A stretch of 64,000 nucleotides of DNA from Pegoplata infirma (GCA_963921195.1 OY992536.1:331841038-331905037); one strand, 5' to 3'; shown: positions 22,471-33,870, counted from the stretch's first letter. The notes: a model not told the origin generated them from the letters alone. Numbers and translations are program-made.

Positions 22471-22594
22471 AAAAAGCGAAAAGAACTCAAGAAAAACTAA
22501 AACAACGATAAAAGTAGAAAGAATCTGAAAAGTTTTTACATACAATAAAAACTAAAAAGTTTTTGCATAAAATTAAAACTAATGCAAAAGGAAA

Positions 22595-25500
22595 ATGGCG
22601 TCGCAAATTGATATGCGGCTACCAAAGCCACTAGATTGCGCAAATCTCGCACGAGAGTGGCCCAAGTGGAAGCAGCAATTTTTAATATATCTTCGGGCGA
22701 ACAATCGAATGAATGTTAGTGAAGAGACAAAAATTGCTACATTCCTTTGGTTAATTGGTGATCGAGGATTGGAAATATACAACTCGTTGTTTCCCAATAA
22801 TGGGGACATGGATACTATGTTTGGGCAAAACATTCAATTATTGCAACCAGCCGCTTTGGGTGTACCACCACTTGTCAATCTTGCCGTTGGGGCTAGTGCT
22901 GCTGCCGTTGGGGCTAGTGCTGCTGCCGTTGGGGCTAGTGCTGCTGCCCTTGGTGCTGGTGCCGCTGCACCTGTACGTGTTGGTTCAAATGAACTAAAAA
23001 ATGTTTTAAAAGCATTTGATGAATACTGTTTGCCAAAAAAGAATTTGGCTATGGAATCATTTAAATTTCACACAATTGTACAAAAGGAAAGACAACTATT
23101 TGGCGAATTCGAAACCGAGTTGCGTACACAATTACAGTACTGTGAATTTGAATGTACATCATGCAAATCGTCTTATGCAGATAGAATGCTACGAGATCGC
23201 ATAATTGTTGGTGTCCAGGACAAAAAACTCCAATTAAAACTATTGGATGGTCGTGATAACCCGTTGTCAAATATAATTGACACTTGTAAAGTTTTTGAAG
23301 CAGCAGAAGCCCATAAACGTATGTTGGACAAAGTAAGTTCTCTTAAAGCTGAAGCCAAGATAAATAGTGTAGAAGCTAATGGTGAAAAAACTTCGTCTGT
23401 TGAGACATTAAAACAGAAGTTATCGTGTTTTAACTGTGGTCAAGCTTATAACGGAAGTCATCGTCGCTACTGTCCGGCACTAAACGCACAATGTAATTCT
23501 TGTGGAAAACGAGGGCATTTTGCCAAATTCTGTCGTTCTGGGGAGAAGAAGCCAGTTGAACGTGGAAACACACAGAAGGAGCATAAACAGGATCATAAGC
23601 AGAATAAGTCTGTTCAGCCAGTTAATTGGACTGATTTAGGTAATAATTTGGCAATTGATTTAACATTAGTTGATAATATGTATAAAATGTGTTCCATTAA
23701 AAATAATTCTAATTTTTGTAGCATAAATAATACTAACAACCAGGGACCAAATGGGACGAATAGTTGGTTCAAATCATACCTCATTCATGGGAGGAAAATC
23801 ACCTTTAAATTAGATACGGGCGCGGATGTCAGTTGTGTACCGATGAGTTTCATTCGGGACATTTCAGGGGAACGAAACATTGAGACAACGGGTGATATTT
23901 TAACTGATTATAGTTCAAATAAACTGAAACTTTATGGTACGATAAAATTGCCTTGTTTTGATTTTGAGAATGATACGGAAAATGAAGCATTGTTTCATGT
24001 AGTCGATGACAGATTTGAGCCGTTATTGGGCCTATCGGAATGCATCTCATTCGGATTAGTTAGGAAAATTGCGGTTACTCGATCTCTGCCTATTGATAGC
24101 GAACAGTTTGTGGAACAGAACATTGACGTTTTTACAGGGTTAGGTAAATTACCAGGGAAGTGCCATATTACGTTGAAGGATGATTCAACACCGGTACTCC
24201 GGTATAGGAAGCGTATTCCCAGCAGTCTGACGGAGAAACTGAGGACGGAAATCGATGGAATGGTGGATCAGGGGATATTGTCTCCCGTGGACTATCCGAC
24301 TGATTGGGTTAATAACCTACAGATTGTGGAAAAGCCAAATGGATCTCTGCGTATCTGCTTGGACCCGAAACCATTGAACAATTGTATCAAACGGGAACAC
24401 TATTTAATTCCCACAGCGGAGGGTATAATGAGTCGAATGTCTGGTCAGCGGGTATTTACTGTACTCGATTGTAGTAATGGGTTTTGGCAGATGGAGTTGG
24501 ACGAGGGGAGCGCTGATTTGACAACCTTTATGACGCCGTTTGGTCGTTATCGATGGAATCGAGTCCCATTCGGGTTGAACAATGCTCCGGAAATGTTTCA
24601 AAAGAAGATGGTGCAGATTTTTGGTGATATTCCGGGGGTGGAGGTTTATTTTGACGACATTTATGTGGGCGCTGGTGATGATGCATCGCATGATGAAACT
24701 CTTTTACGGGTGTTACAACGGGCTCGGGAGCACAATGTTAAATTTAATGTTGCGAAGATGCAGTACCGGAAGGGCCAAGTAAAATTTATGGGGCACATTA
24801 TATCGGAGGGACAGATTAAGCCTGATAGTAAGTATATAAAGGCGATTACTGGCATGCGGAGACCCGTTAACAAGTCGGAGGTGATGCGTTTGCTTGGTTT
24901 ATTTAAGTATCTTTCTCGGTTTATACCAAATCTCTCACGGAGATCGGCTCACCTACGCGGACTAACGAAGAACAATGCGGAATGGCTGTGGACAGATGAT
25001 CACGAGAAGGAACTTCAGGACTTAATTTCGTCGATTAGTGTTACCCCGATACTTGCAACCTTTGATCCGACTAAGGGGTTGGTTATCCAAACGGATAGTT
25101 CAAAGGACGGACTGGGTAGTGTTCTTTTGCAGGACGGGCAACCGGTGGCTTATGCCTCACGCAGCTTAACGGCCAGTGAGCAGCGTTGGGCTCAGATTGA
25201 AAAGGAGTTGCTGGCTATTGTTTTTGCCTGCGATCGGTTTCATCATTTTCTTTATGGGCGTGAGTTTACCGTGCAGTCGGATCATAAACCACTGGAAAGT
25301 TTATTTAAGAGGGAAATTGACGACGTAACTGCACGATTGCAGAGGATGTTTATGCAATTACTGAAGTATCCAGGTATGTCGATAACATATACGCCAGGCA
25401 AGGAAATGCTGGTCGCTGATTGTTTGTCACGAGCTGCACTTGACGAACCAGATGCTGAGTACAAGGAGCTAACCGGTATGGTACATGTTCTGACCCGACG

Positions 25501-26959
25501 GGCCTGTTTATCGAACGACAACTATGCATTTTATGTTAGGGTATTGGAGGAGGATCAGAATTTTCGTAGACTGATTGGTTATGTGACTAATGGTTGGCCG
25601 GGATATCATCAACTGGATGAATTCGGTCAGTCGTTTCATAGGATTCGACATGAACTGCACTATGAGAATCGGCTGCTGTTCAAGGACCACAAATTGGTGA
25701 TTCCAACCGTTTTGCAACCGATTATCAGTAAATGGATTCATCTTCCACATCTGGGGGTGGAGAAGACGTTGGCTCGCGCGCGAGCTCAGTTTTACTGGCC
25801 CGGAATGTCTAAGGATATTTCGCAGTTAGTACACGCGTGCAAGGTTTGTGAGAAATTTAGACGGAACAACCAAAAGGAAACGTTGATTCAGGACACGAAG
25901 CCATTATATCCGTTTCAAAGGGTCTCGATCGATCTGTTTGAATACGCTGGTCATGACTTTATTGCGGTAATCGACTCTTATTCGGGATATTTGTGTTCGG
26001 AGCGTTTGGATAACAAGACATCTGGTCACATCATAGGTGTGTTGAATGGAATATTCTGTAGATATGGTTTTCCGACTGAAATCCGTTCGGATAACAGTCC
26101 ATTTGGTTCCCGGGAATTTGAGCGCTTCGCTAATGAGTGTAACATAGTTTTCAAATTTTCAAGTCCACGGTATCCACAGAGCAACGGGCTGGCGGAGAAA
26201 GCAGTTGCGATAGCAAAGAACATACTTAAACGATGTTACGAGGAGGACACAGTTTCGGAGTTTAACTACCACATATTGGAGTACAACGCGACACCTCTGG
26301 CGGCTATGAAGATGTCACCTTGTCAACTGTTTTTCGGGCGACAGGTAAAGACGAAGCTTCCAATTGTGGACCATTTGTTGCATCGGTCAGAGATCGGGGA
26401 ATCTGTGATACAGGGTAGAATCGAAAAAAAGCGGGAGAAACAAAAGGGGTATTATGACAGGAGTGCAAGGGAACTAGCGGTCTTTAATGAGGGTGATAGG
26501 ATTATGTTTAGGAAGAATAATAAGGAATGGCAGTATGGGACGATACGCAGTAGGATTAACAATAGGTCGTACTTGATAAGCGATTTGTTTGATAACTTGT
26601 TTCGTCGTAACAGGCGCTTGATTGTTAAGACTAGTAATAGTGATATAAACTCCAGTGATATGCTGTGTGAGGAGCAATCAAGCGTATGTGTTGATAAAAC
26701 AGGTGGACAAGAGTACCAGGACGAACGGTGTAATAGTTTTGACCAAAACTCATGTTCTGGAGCCGAACGATCAGATCAGGATCAATCGCAGACTTCTGTG
26801 TATTTTGATGCTGATCGGGATAGCTTGAGTGGGGAGCAGGAGAGTAGTTTGGCTGGGGATGATCTTCGGGTTTTTGAGCCAATGGCCACTGCGACACCTT
26901 ATACGACTAGAAGTGGTCGTTCGATTAGGCCACCACAGCGTTTAGGTGACTGGGAATGA
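22595..26959 (+). CDS. gag-pol: Gag-Pol polyprotein of Mag-like retrotransposon (1454 aa)
   Basis: This single open frame starts at the first ATG after a 134-base leader. Gag (1 to about 320) contains a Val-Gly-Ala-Ser-Ala-Ala-Ala repeat at about 97-125 and two zinc knuckles, CFNC...H...C near 277-292 and CNSCGKRGHFAKFC near 299-312. The protease follows with LDTGADVSCVP at about 404-414. Reverse transcriptase spans about 530-750 with YFDD at 685-688. RNase H runs from about 830 (IQTDSS) to 945. Integrase has an H-H-C-C finger (about 1048-1088, ending CKVCEKF), then D near 1112, D near 1166 (RSDNSPF) and E near 1203 (GLAEKAV). The C terminus carries TTRSGRSIRPPQR. All catalytic residues are present and there are no frameshifts. 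No env-like frame follows. Confidence 0.93.
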   Translation: MASQIDMRLPKPLDCANLAREWPKWKQQFLIYLRANNRMNVSEETKIATFLWLIGDRGLEIYNSLFPNNGDMDTMFGQNIQLLQPAALGVPPLVNLAVGASAAAVGASAAAVGASAAALGAGAAAPVRVGSNELKNVLKAFDEYCLPKKNLAMESFKFHTIVQKERQLFGEFETELRTQLQYCEFECTSCKSSYADRMLRDRIIVGVQDKKLQLKLLDGRDNPLSNIIDTCKVFEAAEAHKRMLDKVSSLKAEAKINSVEANGEKTSSVETLKQKLSCFNCGQAYNGSHRRYCPALNAQCNSCGKRGHFAKFCRSGEKKPVERGNTQKEHKQDHKQNKSVQPVNWTDLGNNLAIDLTLVDNMYKMCSIKNNSNFCSINNTNNQGPNGTNSWFKSYLIHGRKITFKLDTGADVSCVPMSFIRDISGERNIETTGDILTDYSSNKLKLYGTIKLPCFDFENDTENEALFHVVDDRFEPLLGLSECISFGLVRKIAVTRSLPIDSEQFVEQNIDVFTGLGKLPGKCHITLKDDSTPVLRYRKRIPSSLTEKLRTEIDGMVDQGILSPVDYPTDWVNNLQIVEKPNGSLRICLDPKPLNNCIKREHYLIPTAEGIMSRMSGQRVFTVLDCSNGFWQMELDEGSADLTTFMTPFGRYRWNRVPFGLNNAPEMFQKKMVQIFGDIPGVEVYFDDIYVGAGDDASHDETLLRVLQRAREHNVKFNVAKMQYRKGQVKFMGHIISEGQIKPDSKYIKAITGMRRPVNKSEVMRLLGLFKYLSRFIPNLSRRSAHLRGLTKNNAEWLWTDDHEKELQDLISSISVTPILATFDPTKGLVIQTDSSKDGLGSVLLQDGQPVAYASRSLTASEQRWAQIEKELLAIVFACDRFHHFLYGREFTVQSDHKPLESLFKREIDDVTARLQRMFMQLLKYPGMSITYTPGKEMLVADCLSRAALDEPDAEYKELTGMVHVLTRRACLSNDNYAFYVRVLEEDQNFRRLIGYVTNGWPGYHQLDEFGQSFHRIRHELHYENRLLFKDHKLVIPTVLQPIISKWIHLPHLGVEKTLARARAQFYWPGMSKDISQLVHACKVCEKFRRNNQKETLIQDTKPLYPFQRVSIDLFEYAGHDFIAVIDSYSGYLCSERLDNKTSGHIIGVLNGIFCRYGFPTEIRSDNSPFGSREFERFANECNIVFKFSSPRYPQSNGLAEKAVAIAKNILKRCYEEDTVSEFNYHILEYNATPLAAMKMSPCQLFFGRQVKTKLPIVDHLLHRSEIGESVIQGRIEKKREKQKGYYDRSARELAVFNEGDRIMFRKNNKEWQYGTIRSRINNRSYLISDLFDNLFRRNRRLIVKTSNSDINSSDMLCEEQSSVCVDKTGGQEYQDERCNSFDQNSCSGAERSDQDQSQTSVYFDADRDSLSGEQESSLAGDDLRVFEPMATATPYTTRSGRSIRPPQRLGDWE
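22883..22970 (+). repeat. In-frame 21-bp minisatellite in gag
   Basis: The unit GTTGGGGCTAGTGCTGCTGCC (21 bp; VGASAAA) occurs three times without change and once degenerately (LGAGAAA). It adds a small flexible Ala-rich segment between the Gag N-terminal and capsid-like parts. Confidence 0.85.
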
Positions 26960-27164
26960 TCATGGGTGTAACTTTGAATGTGGGTATTCTTGGTAATTTA
27001 CTGAATTCCAGGTTCATGCTCTATTTTATGATGATTGAGGTAATTGGATAATTTTGAAATTTGATATTGTAAGTTTCAGTATTTATGACAAATTTTTGAA
27101 ATTAAATTTTTTATAATTTAAGTGTTATTTAAGTAAATTTTAAATTTAAGTGAAAAACGAAGCG

Positions 27165-27337
27165 TGTAATAATATCTGGCATCTCTGTAATAGTTTATAA
27201 CTTTTATAGTAGGTGGCAACATTGTACTTGTTAGTTTTTAAGTTTTATATCAATGGTTGACTTGTGAAGACGCTTAATAAACTGAATAAAACATTTTAAT
27301 AAAAAGTCTTATTAATAAAACTTGTAATATTAATACA
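27165..27337 (+). repeat. 3' LTR of the Mag-like element
   Basis: It matches the 5' LTR base for base by eye over 173 bp and is followed by TTACG. The preceding GTGAAAAACGAAGCG is a weak polypurine tract. Confidence 0.9.
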
Positions 27338-27342
27338 TTACG

Positions 27343-27680
27343 AGTGCATAAATAAACGAAGTGTGTGTGAAAATCTCGTGCAGCTTAAAAAGCCGGTGAT
27401 AATTCTAAAAAATATTTTGATTTTTACTTAATAAAAGAATATTAACAAATAACAACAAGCTTTTTTTTATTAATAAAATTTCTTATATCAACAAAAATAT
27501 GAGTTGAGTTTACAAAAAATACGAGTTGATTTACAAAAGAACGAGTTGATCAACTTTTACAAAAAACTGACAACAATTTTTATTAAAATCAACATAAATA
27601 TTTGTAGGGTCAAAATCAACAATGATTTCTGTTGAATTTACAATGATTTTTTTTGGGAATACAATGATTTTTGGTTGAGT
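27343..27680. mobile_element. Fragment of the CACTCATAG foldback family
   Basis: It continues the element split by the Mag insertion (AGTGCATAAATAAACGAAG, then ATGAGTTGAGTTTACAAAAAA units) and ends at ATTTTTGGTTGAGTG|TA, matching the centre of 19415-22264 in reverse. The left part is 22267-22287. Confidence 0.6.
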
Positions 27681-28557
27681 GTATCATTTTCCTCTTTCTA
27701 AAGCACCTATGACACTACATTTTTTTTTTATTTTATTTTTTATTAATTGATAGAATGAAACAGCAAAAGAAGAAATGAAAAAGAAACATAAAATAAACCA
27801 GGGTTTACAATTAGCATACACAAAAAATTTTTTAAACAATATAATACTACAAATATTTCACGCCTTCAATATTTTTCTTTATTGCTAATTTTAAAATTAG
27901 AAGCTAAAGCAATTTTGTTAAATTACTAATTTATAAATTCAAACTTGAACATATTTTCAAAATGAATATATTCAAATTTTAAAATTTCTGAAGAAAATAT
28001 TTTAGCAAATTTAAAAATTTGAAAATGAAAATAAACTGGTGACAGCAAATTTAAAAATTTTAAAATTAAAAAAAAAAAACTGGCCACAGCAAATTTTCAA
28101 ATTTTAAAATTGCAATTTTAGCAAATTTCAAAACATTTAAAATGCTAAAATTGTAAATTTCAAATTCCGAAAATTGCAATTTGGTAAATTTGAAAATATT
28201 TAACATGCTTGTTTAGAAAACTTAAAAACTGAATATATTACAATTTGAAAACAATACAAATTGGATACACATACATACGTTTGTGTGTATGAAAAAAAAA
28301 ATGATGAACGATATTTATTAAACGAATACATAAATATTAAAAGATAAAAATGTTACACGGTTTTTGTGCAGACTTCTAGAATACATTTTCTAAAGTATTT
28401 TTGCCTCCTAAACATAAATCTGTCATCAGAAAAAGTTGTATCGCCTTCTCGACGCATAGGCATTTTAGTTTTTTGTGGACCAATACTTCAAAGCCAACAA
28501 TTCTTTTAGTATTGGAAAAATGTATGTTAAAAATTGGCTTTACTTATACGTCACTTA
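27681..28557. other. AT-rich DNA without recognised features
   Basis: Long AAATTT-type low-complexity stretches (27900-28230). No gene, repeat copy or splice pattern recognised. Confidence 0.4.
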
Positions 28558-29910
28558 ATGATAAGAGACGATAATTATGCAGCAGCATTGGAAATACTTC
28601 AAAAGAGGTATGGACAACATCAACAAATACCACACACTTTTAAAAAAGAAAAGAAGGAAGTTGATCAAGAGAAGCCGTTGAAACAAGCCAGTATGCCATC
28701 AACAACTCACCAATTACAACCATCGATTGTCGATGAAATAAAAATCAAGGACATTAGCAATGTCCAAGAAGAAGCCAAGGAACTACATGAAGAGTTCATG
28801 GAAGAGGTAGAATGGATGCGCAAAAGATTATCAGAACTACCTACAATAGTATCTGACGCATCCAAAAACATGCTGGACTTACAGACCCAGCAAATAAAAA
28901 AACGTTTTGCAGCATTGGAAGACGCTTATAAAAAACTTTGCGGGATAAAGAGCTCTAAAGAGGTACGAATGCTAATGAAAGAAATAGACGATGAGTATTT
29001 CATGGCTCTCGCATTACTTGTAAGAAAAAGGTATACACCCTCGGTGCAAATCTCCCCGGAAGCTCCTCACTTTGGAGGAATTAAAAAACGTGAACAATTG
29101 TCACAAAATCTATTGGATGAGCTACAGGCCCCGTTTCAACAATCTTTGCCGAAGAAATTGTTTGTTCAGGATGATAAGCAATGTAAAAGTCAACTGCAAC
29201 AAAATCAAAATCAAACACATCAAAATTTGCAGAATCAGTCTTATGGTAAAAATTATGAAAAACCACCCCAAGAAGAAAAATGTGAAGATCTTCAAGTTAG
29301 TGGATCTCTAACAACAAACAATTTTACCCATAGCGCAGAGGCACATTTCACAATCCCTTCGGCTAATTTTGATAGAGCATTACTTCAAGGTGAATCACAA
29401 CAAATACTTAAAATAATAAATGAAGAGAAGCAGCCTTTTCTATCAACTATCGCAAATTTTGCTATTGATTATGCGAATAAAATTTATTTTCAAATTGAAA
29501 GAACCCCATCAGAAGCTACCGCCTTGAATTTCATACATGACCAAAGCTCAGTATCATCCGAATTTGATTACAATGGTATGCCTAATAAAAATGCCGTTCG
29601 AGCGGGGAATGCAATTCAAATGCATGTACAAGTGCAGAAGTACGATCGTACAGGCATTCGCCAGCTTGAAGTTGATAATACAATTAAAAATGAGATGAAT
29701 CAACGAGTTGCAACATTAAAATGGATCGAGAAAGAAGATTATGTTCTCTCCAATACCAATAGAAGGAAGATAACTGAAGATATCCAGATAAGATCGGCAG
29801 CCTGGAATCAAATAGTTTTCTTGCTTATTATCGTGTGCTACAAGGTTAGGAAGAAAAAGAAACAAGCATCCTTCCCTCCGGAATTGTCCCGGGCAGAATG
29901 TTCAAATTAG
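28558..29910 (+). CDS. Unassigned 450-aa ORF, possible BEL/Pao-derived remnant
   Basis: Open from the ATG at 28558 to TAG, far longer than chance in this AT-rich DNA. The start (IRDDNYAAALEILQKRYG) resembles the DUF1759 segment of BEL/Pao Gag proteins, but the rest does not continue like Gag. Residues about 60-160 are charged and helical (EEVEWMRKRLSELP...), 205-255 is Gln/Asn/Lys-rich, 300-420 is a mixed region without a known motif, and near the end a hydrophobic span (NQIVFLLIIVCYKVRKKKK, about 415-433) resembles a C-terminal membrane anchor. A rearranged retroelement or a gene partly derived from one are both possible. Confidence 0.4.
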   Translation: MIRDDNYAAALEILQKRYGQHQQIPHTFKKEKKEVDQEKPLKQASMPSTTHQLQPSIVDEIKIKDISNVQEEAKELHEEFMEEVEWMRKRLSELPTIVSDASKNMLDLQTQQIKKRFAALEDAYKKLCGIKSSKEVRMLMKEIDDEYFMALALLVRKRYTPSVQISPEAPHFGGIKKREQLSQNLLDELQAPFQQSLPKKLFVQDDKQCKSQLQQNQNQTHQNLQNQSYGKNYEKPPQEEKCEDLQVSGSLTTNNFTHSAEAHFTIPSANFDRALLQGESQQILKIINEEKQPFLSTIANFAIDYANKIYFQIERTPSEATALNFIHDQSSVSSEFDYNGMPNKNAVRAGNAIQMHVQVQKYDRTGIRQLEVDNTIKNEMNQRVATLKWIEKEDYVLSNTNRRKITEDIQIRSAAWNQIVFLLIIVCYKVRKKKKQASFPPELSRAECSN

Positions 29911-31799
29911 TTGAACATGATTATTTTTCTATTTCAATATTTTTTATTTTACAATCTATTTTTAATAATTTGAAAAACCCAAAATATGTTTAAAAGATTA
30001 TGGTTGTTTGTTTAGGACATTACACATGGCAAGCGCATGTGTAGCAATAAAGATAAAGAGTCCTATTACAATAAATACAGCATTTTAGAAAGGAGAAAAC
30101 CCACATGTGTAGCACTGATAAATAAAAAGTCGCACATTGAGAAAAGGGTCCCATGCTGAGATAACCATAATCAGGTAGTCTAGTTTAGTTTTAAGAGTTT
30201 TATATTTAGTACTTAAGGTTCATATATTTTAATAAACATCAGTGTCTTACAAACATTCATCAACGTAGCGCGTTATATTTTCAATCGCGCTGCAATTATA
30301 GAAAGCTGTTTAAAGAATAACATTTCTATACAATCACGTGAGTAAATTTAATACAAAATTACTTTTTCACTACTCGTAACACCTTATATATTATCTTCTG
30401 GTATGCTATATTATTTCATTTCTCGTAACCTATAAAATATCATATATTTTACACCTTACTCGTATTCTTCGTTATAAATTTATGACTTATTTTATACCTT
30501 ACTGGTATTCTTTGTGATAATGTGGATGCATTACTTTGAGTCTCATCGCCTGTTAAAATCATCAATGCTGCAATGTATAAAATAAGAGATCCTATACCAT
30601 ATTTTATACCTTATTTGGTAATCTAAGTTTTGCTGGGTGTACGCAAAAATAAAAATTTATGGAAAATTTTATGTTATCAAAATTTGTGATCCAGAAAGTG
30701 AAGTTTTGACTCCGACCGGAATATAATTATCAAGTAAGTATTGACTACAAACGTTTTGCAATCGTTTTTAATTAATTTTTGTTTAACCTTACTTTTAGAT
30801 TAGCTGAATCTTAAAGCAGAAGGCAGAGACTGGAATTTTTGATCGGGCAGTGCATTCATTAACTTTGAAAACCTTCCATAAATAATTAATTACACAACAC
30901 TGATCCAGCAGCTGCTTTTGTTTCTTTTTGGTGGAACGACATCAACAAACCGTGCCGAAATTGATTTGGAAAACCCCCAGGAATAATTTCGTAATATAGA
31001 AGAATTATCACTTTTTCCATGTAGTTTTACTGAGTTTGGGTGAAAAATGCATCAACATTCTTCTTCATTTTAACTTTCTTAAGGTATTTGATCTGTATTT
31101 TAAGTCTTCTTTTTTATCCAATACACAAAAATATTAAAAAAAACATAACCTTTTGTTTTATTTATTTTTGGGTAAATTTTATGAAAGGGGTACTATTTTT
31201 AGTCCTGCCTAGATTAAAATTAACACCCGTTTAGGTATAAAATTATTTACATTAATAAAACTATTTGGGATTTATTTAAACACCAAAAAATAGGTTAAAA
31301 AGCCACTCTCTCACTCTCTTTTTATCTCTTTAAAAGTACACTTATAAAGGAATAAATTTAATTATTTTTGTCTTTGATATATATACACACCAGCTAGGAA
31401 TTAAAATTAATCCAAAACTTTTTACTGTGCATGAAAACCCTCCACAATGCCCTTTTAAAGTGATGGTTAGTTTTCTAAGGTGAAAAAAAATTAACAATTT
31501 AGGCCGCTGTTCCGAAAAAAGTAATTCACATAAAAAATGTGAAAATAAAAATTTCCAAAATTTTTTTGGTGTTCTAGATTTCACATCCGAATTTCTTTTT
31601 CGTTTTGTTTCACATAAATAAAATTTGGTGAAGGTAAAACGAATGTATTTTTTTCCTTATTATTTTTTAAATTTAAATTATTCGATTTAACTTCAAATGA
31701 AAGCGTGATCAACAAAACACTAAACTTGATTTCATGTGATTCGAAAATTTTCATATGAATTGAAAAGTTGTGAAAGACAGAACAGAGGCCTTAGATTAG
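29911..31799. other. Non-coding stretch after the ORF, possible LTR remnant
   Basis: 29990-30310 has LTR-like traits (several AATAAA signals, CACATGTGTAGCA twice), but no partner copy lies upstream. 30380-30620 holds repeated TTTTATACCTTACT/TCTCGTAAC phrases. The rest is AT-rich with no gene. Confidence 0.3.
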
Positions 31800-32300
31800 A
31801 AATATTTTATTTTGAGTAAAAAACTTTTTTTTTGTAATTTTTTTTTTTTTGAGTGTAAAATTTTTTTCAAGTGTAAGTTTTTTTTGTTTATTTGTAAAAA
31901 TATTTGTGAGTGACAAAAATATTTTGTAAAATATTTTTCTGACTCTTTTAATGTTTTTAAAGCTGGTTTAACGGGGTTTACAACACGTGAACTAAAGGTG
32001 AAACCAATTTCAAATTTACGGTTTTGCTAATAATTTTTGAACCACGAAGTCCTATAAATGTCCAAAAAAAATCCATGGGCAACCACATCGCGAATTAAAT
32101 AAAAATCTACAAAAAACTAAACTATACTAAGGGGTTCAGAAAGTTTCTATTGAGAGTCTAAACGACTTCAAAAAATTTCGTCAAAATCAATAATTTTCTT
32201 CTTAAGTCTTAATAGTGTCCTCAAACTCTAGCAAAGTGATGGTCAGTGGAAAAATTTAAGAAGGACCTAAATGAAAATTTTAAATTTTTATTTTAGCTAT
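31800..32300 (+). repeat. Partial copy of the dispersed TGAACCACT repeat
   Basis: 31800-32045 matches 12420-12665 and, reversed, 59530-59830. 32045-32200 matches, reversed, 58490-58690 inside the hAT element of lipase 2 intron 2, so this is a fragment of that hAT family. Confidence 0.5.
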
Positions 32301-32554
32301 ATCTCGAAAACAAATAATAACACAAAAAAAGTGAGAGCATTTTTGGAATAAGCAGATCCGACATACCAAATATCGTCTTTGACTTTTTTGATTCGAAACC
32401 AGTGTTAGTAAATACGGTCTCACAAACATGCCAAAAAAAGCCTATTTTCGAAGTTTCCTTAGCCTATTTTCGAAGTTTTCTTAAACGGTTGCCAGATTTG
32501 AAATCAGCAAACCAAATCTACCAGAAACCGGGCAAAAAAAAAGTGTTGCCCTGT

Positions 32555-33255
32555 GTAATCACTCTGTTAAATTACAGAGATACTCTGCTGAGCCAACAAA
32601 AAAAGCCATAGAATTCCAACCAGCAAGATTTTTTGTTATTTTAGGAAGAAAACTCTGTAAAATGATTCCGATAAAAAAAATGTAAATTTATAGAATTACC
32701 TGTAAAAAACATTAATTAAAATTAAAAAAAAAAAAAAAAAAATACTTTAAACTTAAATTTTGTTAAATTTGCCCACTTTAATGCTTCCAAATTGTAAATA
32801 TACTTTTTTACTTTTGTAAATATTACGAGTTTTTAACAAGAAACTCCAATTTTTCAAGTCATCCTCGTAAAATTTACCAGTTTTTATTGTAATTTAAGAC
32901 ATTTTTTAAAGTGGGGGTTATCGGTCATATTTTTAAGTTTTTTTAAGTGATTTTTATTTTTACAGAGCAATAAGTAAAATTACAAATGAAATTTAGTATT
33001 TTGGTTACGAGAAAAAAACAAAGTATTTTTCTAAAATCCGTATTTTAACAAAAAAAACTCTGTTTATTATCTGTAAAATGGAGATTACAAAGTAAAAAGT
33101 AAAATTACAGATAAAATTTTGTTTTTCGGTCACAAGAAAATGCAAAGTATTTTCTTAAAATCTGTATTTCGACAGATAACTTTGTCAAATATCTGTCGAA
33201 TTGGGATTACAGTAATTCTACAGAGTATTTAACAGAGTAATTATTTTGAGTGTAC
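32555..33255. mobile_element. Foldback with ACTCTGTTAAAT ends and tandem core
   Basis: AATCACTCTGTTAAATTACAGAG and AATTACTCTGTTAAATACTCTG are inverted ends; CACTC-type TA ends flank the right side (GAGTG|TA at 33247-33253). The interior has two tandem units of about 118 bp (about 32969-33085 and 33094-33210). Confidence 0.5.
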
Positions 33256-33357
33256 AGTAGAAAAAATTCACATTTTTTTACCTCCAATTCTTTTGACCAC
33301 AAACTTTTTATAAACAAAGAAAATTTTAAATTATTTTAACATATCCTTACTATACAT

Positions 33358-33870
33358 TAGAGATGCGCGCGTGACACGAATTCTTCGTGATTCACGCTTG
33401 AATCACGCGTGATCGTGAGTGAAATTTGTTTTTACTCACGTGATCGTGAGTGCGCGTGATTAGAAAAAATAGTTTCGTGCGTGAGCGTGCGTGAGTAATT
33501 TTTTTTTTCGTGAGTTTTCCTGATTGTTTTGTGCTGTTTAAAACAGAAAACAAGTAAAAAATCAATATTATATTGGATTAATTAATTATTAATACAAAAT
33601 TGTGATTTAAATAAATTTTTATTATTGTTTTAAGGAAATTAAATACTTTTTGTGCAGAAATCGCAAAAAAGTAAAATAAAAACTTATTAATTTAAATTTC
33701 GTGAGTCTTCGTGAGTGTGATTATTTCGTGAGCGTGAGAAAAATTTTAGTTACTCACGTGAGCGTGCGTGAACGTCAGCAGAAACAAACAATATCGTGCG
33801 TGATCGTGCGTGAGCAATATTTTTATTTCGTGAGCGTGCATATTTTCTTTGTTAACAAAAAATTGGTGGT
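33358..33870. repeat. GTGAGTG-rich hAT-like repeat
   Basis: It begins TAGAGATGCGCGCGTGA and is dense in CGTGAGTG/CACTCACG units. A relative at 47360-47562 ends ...CGCGCCCATCTCTA, giving a TAGAGATGGGCGCG terminus typical of hAT elements. The right end is not clear here. Confidence 0.45.

Larger units (their letters stand above)
22288..27337 (+). mobile_element. Full-length Mag-like Ty3/gypsy retrotransposon
   Basis: The two 173-bp LTRs (22288-22460, 27165-27337) read as identical, run TG...CA, and are flanked by TTACG on both sides (22283-22287, 27338-27342). A primer site follows the first LTR and one uninterrupted Gag-Pol frame fills the interior. Two zinc knuckles and a single fused frame suit the Mag clade. 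It inserted in a fragment of the CACTCATAG foldback family. All visible parts are intact, so recent or current activity is possible. Confidence 0.92.

Noticed and set aside
24404..24873. Several minus-strand frames within the Mag-like gag-pol
   Set aside because: All lie opposite the intact polyprotein; their number reflects codon bias there.
29990..30310. A complete solo LTR
   Set aside because: LTR-like polyadenylation signals are present, but I found no second copy, no clear TG/CA edges and no target duplication.
33360..33530. Regulatory cluster of E-box-like CACGTGA/TCACGTG motifs
   Set aside because: The motifs belong to a GTGAGTG-rich transposon terminus repeated at 47.4 kb.
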